DNA of 64,000 bases from Agapanthus africanus (GCA_030015575.1 CM057342.1:624059348-624123347); one strand, 5' to 3'. Counted from the first letter of the stretch, positions 21,601 through 32,802 are shown. Translations and numbers: made by a program. Notes: generated by a model not told the origin, from the sequence alone.

Positions 21601-23395
21601 GTATGTTGATGATAGACCGAGCAGGGTAGCTGCCTGGGGCCTCTAGGCGAGGGCTTCGATCCCTGGAGTTGTAAGGTAGTGAATTGGCAGCCGGGGATAG
21701 CCGAGCAGGGTAGCTGCCCGGGGCCTCTAGGCGACGGCTTCGATCCCTGGAGTTGTAAGGTAGTGAATTGGCAGCTGGGGATAGCCGAGCAGGGTAGCCG
21801 CTCAAATCCCTCTTGCGAAGGCTTTTGTTCCTTAGCGCGGGAGGGGCCGTGAGAGGCCTACTAAGGAAGTAGTCGAGCAAGATAGCTGCTCGGTGCCTCT
21901 TGGCGAGGGCTTTGATCCTTGGGGTGTTGGGGTAGGAAGCTACCAGCCAGGGATAACCGAGCAGGGGTGGGCCCGGTTGGCTCTTGCAAGGGCTTTTGAT
22001 TCTTAGCGCGGGAGGGGCCGTAAGTGGCCTACTAAGGATGGCCGAGCAGGGTTATCGCCCGGTGCCTCTTGGCGAGAGCTTTGATCCTTAGCGCGGGAGG
22101 GGCCATAAGTGGCCTACTAAGAACGGGGCCGAGCAGCGTAGCTGGTCGGTGCCTCTTGCCGAGGGCTTTGATCCTTGGTGTGTTGGGGTAGGGAGCTACC
22201 AGCCAGGGATAACCGAGCAAGGACGGGCCCGGTTGCCTCTTGCGAAGGTTTTGATCCTTAGCGTGGAAGGGGGCGTAAGTGGCCTACTAAGGATGGTCGA
22301 GCAGGGTTACTGCCCGGTGCCTCTTGGCGAGGGCTTTGATCCCTGGTTTGTTGGAGTAGAAAGCTACCAGCCAGGGATAACCGAGCAAGGGCGGGCCCGG
22401 TTGCCTCTTGCGAGGGTTTTGATCCTTAAGGATGGGCCGAGCAGGGTTACTATCCGGTGCCTCTTGGCAAGGGCTTTGATCCCTGGTTTGTTGGGATAGG
22501 GAGCTACCAGCCAGGGATAACCGAGCAAGGGCGGGCCCGGTTGCCTCTTGGCTAGGGCTTTGATCCCTGGTTTGTTGGGGTAGAGAGCTACCGGCCAGGG
22601 ATAACCAAGCAAGGGCGGGCCCGGTTGCCTCTTGGTGAGGGTTTTGATCCCTGGTTTATTAGGGTAGGGAGCTACCAGCCAGGGATAACCGAGCAAGGGC
22701 GGGACCAGTTGCCTCTTTCGAGGGCTTTTCATTCTTAGTGCGGGAGGGGCCGTAAGTGGCCTACGAAGGATGGCCGAGCAGGGTTACTGCCTGGTGCCTC
22801 TTGGCGAGGGCTTTTTGTCCTTAAGGATGGCCGAGCAGGGTTGCTGCCCGGTGCCTCTTGGCGAGGGCTTTGATCTCTGGCGTTGTGGGGTAGGGAAGGT
22901 ACCAGCCAGGGATAGCCGAGCAGGATAGTTGCAGGGTTGCCTCTTGGTAAGGGCTTCGATCCCTGGCGTTGTGGGGTAGGGAAGCTACCGGCCAGGGATA
23001 GCCGAGCAGGATAGCTGCAGGGCTGCCTCTCGGTGAGGGCTTCGATTCTTGGCGCTGGAAGGGCCGTGGGAGGCCTGCCAAGGATGAACCAAGCAGTGAA
23101 GCTGCTCGGTTGCCTCTTAGTGAGGGCTTAGATCCTTGGCGTTGTAGGGTAGGCGACCTACCGGCCAGGGATAGCCGAGCAGGGTAGCTGCAGGGCTGCC
23201 TCTTGGTGAGGGCTCAGGTCCATGGCACTGGAGGGGCTGTGGGAGGCCTGCCAAGGATGAACCAAGCAGTGAAGCTGCTCGGTTGCTTCTTAGTGAGGGC
23301 TTAGATCCCTGGCGTTGTGAGTTAGGCGAGCTACCATCCAGGGATAGCCGAGCAGGGTAGCTGTTAGGCTGCCTCTTCATGAGGGCTTTGGGGAT
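21600..23395 (+). repeat. Tandem stem-loop repeats, 80-90 bp units (element 1)
   Basis: About 20 units, each opening GATCC and containing an inverted repeat that closes with GGAT. Two stem forms alternate: ATCCTTAG...CTAAGGAT and ATCCCTGG...CCAGGGAT. Arms change together between forms. Between stems is a linker with CCGAGCAGGG and CCTCTTGGCGAGGGCTT, the latter able to form a small CCTC/GAGG hairpin. Examples: 22253-22338 (first form, 86 bp) and 22339-22421 (second form, 83 bp). A homologous block occupies about 56470-57660 in element 2. Open frames through it (proline- and glycine-rich) are repeat artefacts. Confidence 0.85.
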
Positions 23396-23543
23396 ATGGA
23401 CAGTCGCGAGTGACACGTACCACGAACGCGTGGAGGAGGCGAAGCGCCAGAGCCGCGTCGTTTCGATTTCGCATCGAGCGGCGCGATGTCTGCCTCGTGG
23501 CGGCACAGTTGCAGGCGACCGTTGAATTCCGGGGGCATTGTGG

Positions 23544-23560
23544 GCTATAAAATAAAGAGA
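23544..23560 (+). promoter_or_regulatory. TATA box of antisense ORF1 (element 1)
   Basis: 'gctataaaataaagag' lies 55 bp before ATG 23599, on the strand opposite to the retrotransposon's own transcript. A second copy is at about 23939 because of the tandem duplication. Element 2 has a weaker 'ctatatag' at the matching place (about 56257-56264, minus). Confidence 0.6.
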
Positions 23561-24293
23561 TTGTTGATGACTCCTTTCCTCACACCCAAAACGCAAGAAT
23601 GGAGGACTTCCCTTTCACTATCCCCGATATCATAAGTTTCGAGGACGTGTATCTCTACGATCAGTACCACACTGATGACACGGTGCAGTTGGTGATAGGC
23701 CGGATTGAGGATCATTTCGGTCGATTGCTCTCCCGGCGCTCCTCCCTACTTCACGTGTTGATGTACTCCATCTAGAGGGCGTCGCCGGGGCTCTACAACC
23801 CCTTATCCGAGCAGCTGAAAGACGAGGCCATTGGCAAGCTGAGGTCTCTGAGGCGTTTCGGCCTGATCTCTGCGAGCCGGCTAAATCGCTACCAGAGAAG
23901 TGAAGCTGCTCGGTTGCTTCTTAGTGAGGGCTTTGTGGGCTATAAAATAAAGAGATTGTTGATGACTCCTTTCCTCACACCCAAAACGCAAGAATGGAGG
24001 ACTTCCCTTTCACCATCCCCGATATCATAAGTTTCGAGGACGTGTATCTCTACGATCAGTACCACACTGATGACACGGTGCAGTTGGTGATAGGCCGGAT
24101 TGAGGATCATTTCGGTCGATTGCTCCCCCGGCGCTCCTTCCTACTTCAGGTGTTGATGTACTCCATCTAGAGGGCGTCGCCGGGGCTCTACAACCCCTTA
24201 TCCGAGCAGCTGAAAGACGAGGCCATTGGCAAGCTGAGGTCTCTGAGGCATTTCGGCCTGATCTCTGTGAGCCGGCTAAATCGCTCGGAGTCG

Positions 24294-24298
24294 CTTGA
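24294..24298. repeat. Target-site duplication of the Athila remnant (CTTGA), left copy
   Basis: CTTGA at 24294-24298 and at 26110-26114. Removing the insertion and one copy restores the ORF1 reading frame. Confidence 0.85.
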
Positions 24299-26109
24299 TG
24301 ATCAGTCGAAAATACTGCATTTCTAACACGGCAATTTCCCTACCTTTTGCAGTCAAGTAAAGGTATCCGGTATTCATATCACACATATTTGCAAAACACA
24401 TGTAAAATACTGGATTACTTGTACTGTATACTAAAACCGGCACTTTTAGGGAAATTAACTGTGTTTCATGGCATCGCATCATCCTTGTATTGCGCAACTC
24501 TTGTCTGGGGTCTAATGCAGGAAATTCCAGAAGCAAAAGCCCAAAATTGGGAAAAGATCCGATAAAAGAAACGCCAACTCAAAGGTTAAAGATCTGGTAG
24601 CAATACAGAAGGCCAAATAGAAATTAAAATATCAGAAAAAGGCCCATATGACAACCCAAGACCACACCAGAAATTTAAAGCTCCAAGTCCACTAAAGGGC
24701 CGCGGATCCGCGGCCCAAACCCCCTTGGAGCCGCGGATCCGCGGCCATATAATGAGATCAGGACTTCAAATTTTGGCATGTGCTTACTTGTAACTTCCAG
24801 AGCTTCCAGAAGACCCCAGAAGCTCCACGTGGCACATTTAGAAGGCTCGGCTTAACAAACTCTTGGAGGGAAATTCAAATTTTGGCTTAACAAACTTTTG
24901 GAGGGAAATTTAAATCTTTTGGCTAGCTAACTTGTGGAGGGAATTCAAATTTCAATCCTAGATCTAGAATTTGGAGGTCTATAAAAAGGAGCCTAGATCT
25001 AGGGTGAAGGTTGTTCAATTCCTCATCTCTCCCTCTTCCCCCTACAAGTTGAGTGACACGACTTGTGCCAAATTCCAATTCAACTTCAAGATCAAGATCC
25101 CGAGATCAATTCAAGCAAGAAACCCTTCAACCTTTAGAAGCGACGCCGGATTTCAACGGAGCAAGAGATCCATGCCGATCCGCGACTCAAGGAGCCGAGC
25201 GAAGCCGAAATCGACGATCTAGTTCCTTCCTTTTGTAAATTCAAGAGAGTTGTAACGAAAATTGTCGATAAATAAAGGTGAAATTTCTATATCTTGCTTA
25301 TCTTTGATTCAACATTATGATTCGATCTCAATTTGTGATTGCGTTTAATATCATGATGTTTGAGTAATCTCCGCTCGTGTAGGAGTTGTGACGATCTTTA
25401 GATGATGATGATTTATATACTTTTACAATTCTTAAATCCTATAATGTTTTGAAATTCTAGTGCATCAAATGATTAATGACCTAGTTTCGGGATGATCCTT
25501 TCTTGATTGTGTTCACTCGAAACTAGGGAACAACGATTGATCATTTGATTGACTAGAAGCTAGAATTTGAATGAGATTCATTGAAAGGGTAAAGGATAAG
25601 ACGAGGAAACCTTAGGTTCTTCGCAAAAATCCTTAACCTCGATGAATTATCATCGATCTAGTATCAATTCGTTAATGGATAAGAATGAGTAATTATTAGA
25701 TCTCATTACATCTATAGATCCGATCTACTCCTACGAGCTACACTTCAAATCTTGATTGTTGGTTGGAAATCATCCCAAATTATCATTTCTTGATTTTGAT
25801 GCTTTCTTAGATCTAGATTTTTCTCTTTCTTGAAATGCAATTTTAAATCATGAATTGTTTTCTTTTCTTTTCCTTAAAGTTTCAATTCATCTAATTCAAA
25901 ACACGAACAATTACACTTTCCCTGTGGACGATCCGCACTTACTAACGCGCTACATCCGACACCGTTATTGATTGCGGTCAAATATTTTTGGTTGTGATTT
26001 CTATACATTTTTCTAAACATACACAATCCTAAAAATCGATTCAAATCAAATGGCGCCGTTGCCGGGGATCATTTGATTTACTTACACAATCGGAAATCGA
26101 TTCAAATCA
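24299..26109 (+). mobile_element. Athila-type LTR with primer site and a short second LTR tail
   Basis: LTR 24299-26048 (1750 bp, TGATCAG...AAATCA), two bases, then TGGCGCCGTTGCCGGGGA at 26051-26068, the Athila/Tat-type primer site, then a short segment ending in a second copy of the LTR tail 'aatcgattcaaatca' (to 26109). A TATA-type 'tataaaaagga' is near 24981. GC palindromes at 24697-24716 and 24730-24745. The organisation LTR - primer site - LTR tail shows a deletion that removed the whole coding region and nearly all of the second LTR. It shares layout and tail motifs with the LTR at 59931-61280. Confidence 0.8.
24697..24745. repeat. Paired GC-rich palindromes in the Athila LTR
   Basis: GGGCCGCGGATCCGCGGCCC (24697-24716) is a perfect 20 bp palindrome and GCCGCGGATCCGCGGC (24730-24745) a perfect 16 bp one, separated by 13 bp. 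Similar pairs occur at 12417-12463 and 60844-60891. Confidence 0.9.
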
Positions 26110-26277
26110 CTTGACCTTGAGTGCTACCACTTGAGGCTCGATGCCAACGCTGGCGGGGGTCATCGAAGGGAGAGGTTAGACGCTGTGAGGGCTCGGCTGG
26201 CGGAAATATCCTCAGAGTACCACGAACAGTGCTTTCTGTACCCATTCCCCCGCTGTTGTAATATATTTTTTATGTAC

Positions 26278-26315
26278 GGCTGAGGAGCCTATAGTACCTC
26301 TTGAATGAATAAGAT
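26278..26315 (+). terminator. 3' motif and poly(A) signal of antisense ORF1 (element 1)
   Basis: 'ggctgaggagcctatag' (26278-26294) matches the motif after ORF2 at 21284. 'aatgaataagattcttttt' follows about 10 bp later. The ORF1 stop (TGA 26281-26283) falls inside the motif. Confidence 0.55.
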
Positions 26316-27176
26316 TCTTTTTCTTTTATGCTAGTAGATGTTCTTATTCGTGCAGCTTGAGCCCCCCGGATGTCTGTTGGCATCTATGCCCGGCATAGGG
26401 TACCGAGCTTCATGGGTACCAGACGTATCCTCCGCTAACACTACCATGATCTGGCCGATGGTCAGCTCGGCTGGAGGGGGACGCTGCTCCTGCTCGCGGT
26501 CAGCTTGCCGCTTGTCCCTCAGGTACGCTGCTAGGTGCCCCGAACGGATGAGCTCCTCGATGTAGTCTCGGACCTGCTTACAACTCTCCGTGGAGTAGCC
26601 TAGCGACCTGTGGAACCCGCAGTAGGGGCCCCGGGTTCGCTTTGAGGCTATTCGTGGGGTTGGGGGAGCTTGAAGAACCCCTCGCCCTTAGCCTCTTTTA
26701 ATAGCACTGCCTGGGAGACATTGAGCGGTGTGTACTCCTGGAACTTTGGGAGATAGGGCTTTTGCCGTTCAGGTCCCCTTCTCTCTTCTCTTGCCCTCTT
26801 CTTCTGGTCGGTTTGCTCTGCCCGGGGGAGATTTGTGCTTACCTCGAATTCGAGCTGGACCTCGCGCTCGGTCCAGGCCTTTATCTCGGCCATGGTTTTA
26901 GGTTGCGCTAGTGCAAAGGAGCGTAACCACTCCTTGTGCCTAAGACCAGACCTTAGTGCCGTGATGACCGTCTCGTCCCAGTGCTCGGGGACCTTGAGAA
27001 AGGCGTTGTAGAAGCGGGTGACATATACTTTGAACGTCTCTTTGTCCCCGCTCTTGATCATGAAGAGGTGGTCGACGGTGCGTTTTTGCCGCCTGTTCCC
27101 GACGAAGTGGCCGGGGAATTGGGTAGCCAGCTCATCGAAAGTTGAGATCGAGCGTGGCTCGAGTCCTCGGAACTAG

Positions 27177-27181
27177 TCTCG
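27177..27181. repeat. Target-site duplication of the solo Copia LTR (TCTCG)
   Basis: TCTCG at 27177-27181 and at 29334-29338, exactly flanking the LTR. Confidence 0.9.
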
Positions 27182-29333
27182 TGTAGGGTTGCTAGGCACA
27201 CGCACAAGGGTCTACGAGGCATCAACCATGCCCGATTAAAAAATTAGCCGAGCCGAACAACCCAAAGCCGGATCTTTAAACTAGGGTTTAGGCGAAAACA
27301 AGCATGTTAAACTCTTTAACACTAAGTGAGAGGGATTACAACCTTTGTAGATCCGGTCCTTCACTTCTTAAGCTCCGTGTTGAGGTCCCTTCGCTGCGAT
27401 CATCGTGTTCCGGACTCTCGAGAGGCTTCACGAAGAGAAAGATGCAGTCTTGCTTCCGATCTTCGATAACATAGATGATCTACCTTGAAGTTTCGTTAAC
27501 ACAAGCTATCACTCATGAAATGATGTGAACACCCTCATCTAAATGGCAAGGATAGATGAGGATGATGAAGTAGGATTTTTGCTCTCATTTGTTTTCTTAT
27601 TCTCACTCATTTTTCATCACTTAGAAAAAGCTAGAAAGTTTTTTCATGAAAAGAAAGAAGGAAGAAGATGAACAATCAACATGAAACCTTTTGTGATGAA
27701 TAATGAAAGGATAAATATGATGATTAATGCAACCATGGTCAACTAAACCCATGTAGAGAATTAACTAGGGTTAGGGTTTGGCTTGGGTTAAAGCATGAGT
27801 CATAACAAAATATCTTTCACAAAACAAAAGAAAAGCTTCTAGAATCAACTAGAAGTCTTAACCCTAATCCAAACCCTAATCATGTTTAAACTCAACTAAA
27901 CATGTTGCATTAGTTATCATATCATGTTACAATATTATATATCACATATATAATATTTATTGTAACAAAATAAAATAATACAATTAACATATATCGCATA
28001 TATATCAATGTATTACCCGAGTGAGAAAAAGAATCTTTTAGTGAGCTAATATTAGTTAATGTAATTTAATATATCATATATATATTATTATACATTAAAT
28101 TATCGAATCAACACTTGATCCGACAATCCGGCTATATCGCATATAACCGACTAATACGATGACCCGGCTATATCACATATACCCGGCCGATATCTCATAT
28201 CGTGAGAATCCAATACGGTATCACATACCGCATTATCCTTGGTCCTGCACATATCACATATGTGCTCCTACTCCGTTTTGCCTGAGCCAAGAAACCTCTG
28301 TGTAGGACTCTAAAGAATCGTCAATACGCCGGCAGTACGTGATGATCATATCAAACACCCACAAGCTGCAAGCGGTCAGCTAAACGTAACAGCTACCCAG
28401 GTATTGAGCGCTCAGAAGATCAACAAGCAAGCCTGTACATTCTCCTGTGAATCCAATCAGTAACACTCCCGTACAGTCCGGTCTCGTCGTCTGATATGTC
28501 GCATATCTCGCCTAGGGGTGGTAAACGTCAGACCCCAGTAGCTTGATAAGTCGTGTCGATATGAGGTCTATAACAGTTCGAGAAACTACTGATAACAGTT
28601 ACCAGTAAATCTCAGCAACCCTGGCCAAGGATTTCCAGTTATAGCCAATCGAACACAGCACAACATCAACTCCCTATACTGGGAGAAACGAATCCCCTCC
28701 TATCGCTCATTGCCTCCATGTGATTCGGGACTGTACCCAAAAGCCACCTTTTTGCACGCCCTCTTGGACGTGGTATGATGGAAATCAAAGCACAATGGGA
28801 ATCACACAAGATTCTATGACGATCTCGGGTCAACAGACTACTCTGTACCAGTGTCACCGGAGAACTGCCATCTGACGTGAGGTATAATACCATCTGGGAG
28901 TTCTCGGCGAGTCCGTCCAGTATACCCAGTCTCCACTGAGCACCCGTACACCATCCTTGATGTCAAACACCGATGGATATGGGATCATCCATCGCCCATC
29001 ATATGGGTCAAGATGCGTATACGCTAGTCTACTCTGGTGCATCGATACCCTGTCTCGATACACCCTCGACTAGGAACAGTTATAGGATGTAATCGTCGAC
29101 TACCGTGGCCCCACTAGTATGATCTCATCATAGTCCCAGTAGTCGAGTACATATCCTAAGGGCTTTATCAACATGTAACATAGAGACAATCAGAGTACAT
29201 GTTAAGATAAAGTACAACCAGATAGCATACTATCATGTCGAGCAAGAAAGTCCTCCCTATATATATCCAAGCATCCATTACAATATACATCGTATGTACA
29301 GTAATGGCCTCTAGGGCTTACATATAACTAACA
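27182..29333 (-). mobile_element. Solo Copia LTR inside Tat gag
   Basis: 2152 bp. On the minus strand it starts TGTTAGTTATATG at 29333 and ends GCAACCCTACA at 27182, matching the LTR family of the Copia element (TGTTAGTTGTATG...). Perfect TCTCG duplications flank it and no internal region remains, so it formed by LTR-LTR recombination. Confidence 0.92.
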
Positions 29334-30270
29334 TCTCGCCCGGAGCGGATGAGAGTGGCCGGGAAAGCCCGACACTGGGCGGCGTCGGAGTTGTCTTGGA
29401 AGCTCATCCCTGCGGTGAACGCATACAAATGGTCCTTCAGGGTCAGACTTGCCGTCGAAGAGAGAGACCTTTGGAGGCTTGTTGCGAGAGGAGACGTGGA
29501 CAGCGAGCAGCTCCTCGGTGAATGGTTTGGTGAGCGAGTCGGCGGCGTACTCAGCCCCGTCGCTCGAACGGTGAACCTCCCGATGCAGACCTTCGATCTT
29601 CTTCTCGAGGGCGTCGAGTCGGCCGTGGTACCCTGATGACTCGGCACATTCTGATCCCAGGCCTCTGCTATTGGAGGCCTGCGTCTGGCCTCGGCCCCGG
29701 TTCCTCTCAATGAGGTTCCTTAGATCCCCTGGCGAGGTAGTCTTCAAGCCGCCGTAGTGAATCTCGTCCGCGCGACCCCGTCGAGGGAGGGGGTGTCGGT
29801 CAGGCCTGGTAACAGGCGAACTGACAGACATCTCCTCGGGAAGGACAGGTGCGCGAAGGATCTCGGGACGAGGCGCTCTGGCGACAGACCTCGGCGTTGA
29901 ACTGTGAGGCGCCCAGCAGGCCTTAGAACGTATTGGCCCGGGAGATCTGCGGCCGTGGGAGATAGCGATGCGGTGGTCGGCAGTGCCGACGCTGACGGAG
30001 TCTTCTCTTCCCCTGTAGGGGTCCCGGTCCCGAGACGGGGGAGCGGCGACCTGGGGATCTTGCCCTGCAGTTTGGACGCGGATGAGCGCCTCCACGAAGG
30101 ACGTGAGTCGGTCTATTCAGCTGGTAAGGGCCCTAATGGCATTCGGCGGAGGAGGTTTGTCCGCACCTCCGTTGAAGGGGAGGCGGCGGCTAGTGCTTGG
30201 ATCTTCGTGATGATCGCTCGCCATTGGATTGAGATCGGAAAATGAACTTTTGTTTTTGTGGAATCAAAGA

Positions 30271-30289
30271 GTTCCCACAGATGGCGCCA
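30271..30289 (-). promoter_or_regulatory. Primer binding site of Tat element 1
   Basis: TGGCGCCATCTGTGGGAAC on the minus strand, two bases after the 5' LTR end. The same site, TGGCGCCATCTGTGGGAA, is at 44198-44215 in element 2. This sequence is common at this position in Tat-lineage elements; the priming tRNA was not assigned. Confidence 0.8.
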
Positions 30290-30291
30290 GC

Positions 30292-31063
30292 TGGCGCGAC
30301 CTGGTTCACGCCAAGATGTTACTTTCCGTTGATCTGCTGATGGCGGCGATGGGTAGCTGAGATTGGATCTGGAGGCTGTTGCTCCTGAAGCGTGTGGATC
30401 TCAATGGGTTTGAGGTTGTGGTTGCCGAGCTACCTGCAAGGAAGTCCCGGGGTGGTTGTACCACCGAGGACCCTCCGACGGTCAAGTTAGACTAGAGATT
30501 AGAGAAGAGTAACGGCTTAGTGGAGTAAAAATGGCTTACTTGAACCATCTGAAGAAGGGGTTTATATAGCGGTGGCAGCAGGCAGGGCAGGCGTGAGAAT
30601 CACGCCGGCAGTTACGCTCCCGACGTCACGCCCACGTGACGAGCGGGATCTCCCATTAATGGCGAGACATGCTCGTTAATGGGGGGATCGTGATGGCGAA
30701 GAACGTGGGATGTGGCCAGCGGATATCTCGCGTATGGCGAAATTCGCGGGATGGCGGTTGCACCTGTGAGCGGTGCCGTTGGTCGGTCAATGAGACCGAG
30801 GAAGATGACCTCGGCGGGAGAGCTCGCGGACGAGCGGGAGAGCCGAGGTATCTTGGTTTTGTGGTAGCCCGGAGACGAGCTGGTAGGCCGAGGAGACCAA
30901 TTGTGCAGGGGCTCGGAGGTGAGCCAGCGTTTGCTTGTAGGACGGGCATAGGAGTGGTCTGGTCGGCCGCTGCAGGTCCTTTTTTGTAAGCCCTAGGACA
31001 CGTCATCTGCCACGTGTCATGATCTGGGAGATCACCGATATCGAGCATCATCACTGTTGCTAT
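30292..31063 (-). repeat. 5' LTR of Tat element 1
   Basis: 772 bp, minus, TGATGATGCTCG at 31063 to CGCGCCA at 30292. TATA-like 'ctatataaacccc' (minus) near 30561-30573. CTGTT follows at 31064-31068. Confidence 0.92.
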
Positions 31064-31195
31064 TCAAAACTCGGGATTACACTGCACACCGCATGTTCGA
31101 CGAAATTCCCTACAGGTGTTTTTCGAACCTTTTCAAGTTTTCGTGTTCTCTTTTGTGTGGACCGTTCCTTCGAGACGGACTTTGAGCCTACTGCT
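31064..31195 (+). other. Possible PPR-like coding relic, right half
   Basis: From the CTGTT duplication a frame of 43 codons contains DYTAHRMFDEIPYR and stops at 31193-31195. AHRMFDEIP resembles a pentatricopeptide repeat start. See 5437-5543 for the left flank. Single weak motif only. Confidence 0.2.
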
Positions 31196-32802
31196 CTATT
31201 TTGTGTGTATTTCCTGCCTTCGTGCTCTCTCTAGAACCTTCGTGCTTTCTGGGCCCCTCATGGCATTGACCTTCTCCTCCCATTCGGCCCTTATGGTGCA
31301 GCGGCTTCCCTTGTGCATTCGGCCTTCATGGTGCATCAGTCATCCTTGTGCAATCGGCCCTCATGATGCATTGACTCTTCTCCTTGTCTATCGGCCCTCG
31401 CGCATTAGCTCTCCTCACGCATCGGTCCTCACCGCGCATTGCCCCTTCTCGCGCATTAGCTCTCTTCGTGCATCGGACCTCACCGCGCATTGGCTTTTCT
31501 CGCGCATTGGGAAAGTTATCATTTTATTATTGATTTATTGTCTGTACATTTTTCTCTTATTGTTTAGGAATTAAAGTTTGATCAAATGAAGATGTGACTT
31601 CACTAATCAATCTTGGTTAGCTTTTCATCCATTTATTTTCTTTTAAAAAATTGAAATTATATCCTACGCAAAAAAAATTATTTAAGTTTATCCATTTATC
31701 TTTACCTTATGTTTTCAAGAATTAAATCGAGATGGGATTTCAATAATAAATTCTTGAATCATTTAGGTCTTTATTTTCTTAAAAGTATAATTTGTTTGTT
31801 GTAGATATATAACTTTTTTTAAAACAAAAGAGCAGGGCTCCAAAGAGAACCTGTCTTATAAAAAAATATCATTAAAATTAAGAAGTTATTACAGCACTAT
31901 ATTCTTCAAAACAAGTACTACCTCATATCTGTAAACCAATCCTCTTTTCGGAAAAGAAAAACGGAGGAGAGGTAGAGGGAACGAGGGAAAAAAAGAAAGA
32001 AATTGCAGCAGAACGTCTTGTGTGCTTTTAGGATACATCTTCCGTAAATGTCTCTTCATCTTTCCATTCTATGACGGTTCCATATTCCGGAAACATATCA
32101 AAAAAGACCCGTCCTTATTGTTCTTTAAAGAGTTATAAAGAAAACTAAGGAAAGACTAAAATTAAAGAGAGAAACAAAGATAAAAAGACACAAAACACCG
32201 TAGCAACAGAAGTGGTGTAATTAATTCTTTATACACACACACACAAAGTGGGGGTGTCATTGCCGCTCGAGCAAATGCTCTTTGGCAATTAATTCTTTAT
32301 TATTTAACCTTTATTTGTTCATATTTATCTCATGATTTGATAAATTGGTAGATTCAATAAAATGTAGATGGATCTTAGGTACCTTTTGCCGGAAGAGTGA
32401 AAGGCATATGCCTTCAGAATTTTTTTTATGTTTATTGTTCTCATAATTTAATACTCATATTCCTCTCTGAAATCCATTGTAAATGTATTACTTAAAGAAA
32501 ATAAATTTAATCATTATATCCCCAAACATAAATAAATGATAAATCATTGATTGTACACATTTTAGGAGGGATATTGACCCCCCTCCTTAAAATCCTTCTA
32601 CATTCTTGGAAATTTTGCTAAATAAAAGAAACACAATAATAACATATTTAACAGTTACGCTCTCTCGATAATCAATATTTGAAAGTTTGAATTCTTATTT
32701 TTTATTTAGCAGTTTTCATATCTAAATGATATGCACTGGAACCAATTTACAATTTTCTTTCAATATGTTCATATAAAGAGAAAACGGAATCTCAGATGTC
32801 AC
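31196..32802. other. Intergenic or intronic DNA with degenerate short repeats
   Basis: Near 31260-31510 a 30-40 bp unit with 'tcggccctca', 'gcgcattagctct' and 'cgcgcattg' recurs irregularly and gives a long but meaningless open frame. The rest is AT-rich, with a small (CA)n at about 32233. No gene or transposon end was found. Confidence 0.5.

Larger units (their letters stand above)
23541..24298 (+). repeat. 395 bp tandem duplication of the ORF1 promoter and 5' half
   Basis: 'tgggctataaaataaag' occurs at 23541 and again at 23936, followed each time by the same leader and ORF1 start (ATG 23599 and 23994). Both copies carry the same in-frame TAG (23773-23775 and 24168-24170), so the mutation preceded the duplication. 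Confidence 0.88.
23599..26283 (+). pseudogene. Antisense ORF1 of Tat element 1 (small protein of unknown function, split by Athila LTR)
   Basis: Two starts exist because of the duplication. From ATG 23994, joining across the Athila remnant (24299-26109) gives 158 in-frame codons with one stop, TAG at 24168-24170, where the next residues are RASPGLYNP. The upstream copy (23599) runs 58 codons to the same TAG. Recognisable segments: EDFPFTIPDII at the N-terminus, HFGRLL in the middle, YNPLSEQL, LISASRL, then after the insertion EYHEQC near the C-terminus at 26283. All are shared with element 2 ORF1. No known domain, membrane segment or signal peptide was recognised. It converges on gag, whose stop is only about 50 bp away on the other strand. 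Function unknown. Confidence 0.65.
26331..30224 (-). pseudogene. gag of Tat element 1 (split by a solo Copia LTR)
   Basis: Starts at ATG 30224 (MASDHHEDPSTSRRLPF) and ends NKNIY with TAG at 26331-26333. Order: disordered Pro/Arg-rich N-terminus; short coiled coil (RLDALEKKIEGL); the retrotransposon gag core (KPPKVSLFDGKSDP, later TRFYNAFLKVPE and LRSGLRHKEWLRSFAL); a Cys/His motif CGFHRSLGYSTESC near 26590-26625; and a proline-rich tail. Breaks: in-frame TGA at 30117-30119, frameshift near 29455, TAG at 27173-27175 next to the LTR insertion (27182-29333), and a frameshift near 26660. Same architecture as element 2 gag (44262-45968). No protease or polymerase follows. Confidence 0.85.
5544..31063 (-). 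mobile_element. Tat-type Ty3/gypsy retrotransposon, element 1 (gag only, antisense ORFs, heavily nested)
   Basis: A complete element bounded by LTRs (5544-6285 and 30292-31063, both minus) and the 5 bp duplication CTGTT. Reading on the minus strand: 5' LTR, primer site (30271-30289), gag (30224-26331), then a region whose two genes lie on the plus strand (ORF1 23599-26283, ORF2 6854-21204) with a tandem stem-loop block between them (about 21600-23395), purine tract (6287-6300) and 3' LTR. No protease, reverse transcriptase, RNase H or integrase was found. Three nested insertions (7064-20346, 24299-26109, 27182-29333) account for most of the 25.5 kb; without them it is about 8.3 kb. Extra antisense ORFs are known in the Tat lineage; lineage assignment here rests on the primer site, antisense ORFs and layout. 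Confidence 0.85.

Noticed and set aside
21600..23395. CRISPR-like array
   Set aside because: The repeats are contiguous and lack unique spacers, the DNA is plant nuclear, and the block recurs at the same place in another retrotransposon copy.
21600..23395. tRNA-like units because unit length is about 85 bp with several stems
   Set aside because: No A-box or B-box, anticodon stem or acceptor with CCA-type end could be fitted.
21434..23596. Pro/Ala/Leu-rich minus-strand open frames of up to 159 codons
   Set aside because: They run through the tandem stem-loop units and repeat the same short peptide. They are produced by unit length and composition.
31116..31574. 152-codon open frame after Tat element 1
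   Set aside because: It is built from degenerate short repeats with 'catcggccctca' and 'gcgcattagctc', giving a repetitive peptide without a domain.
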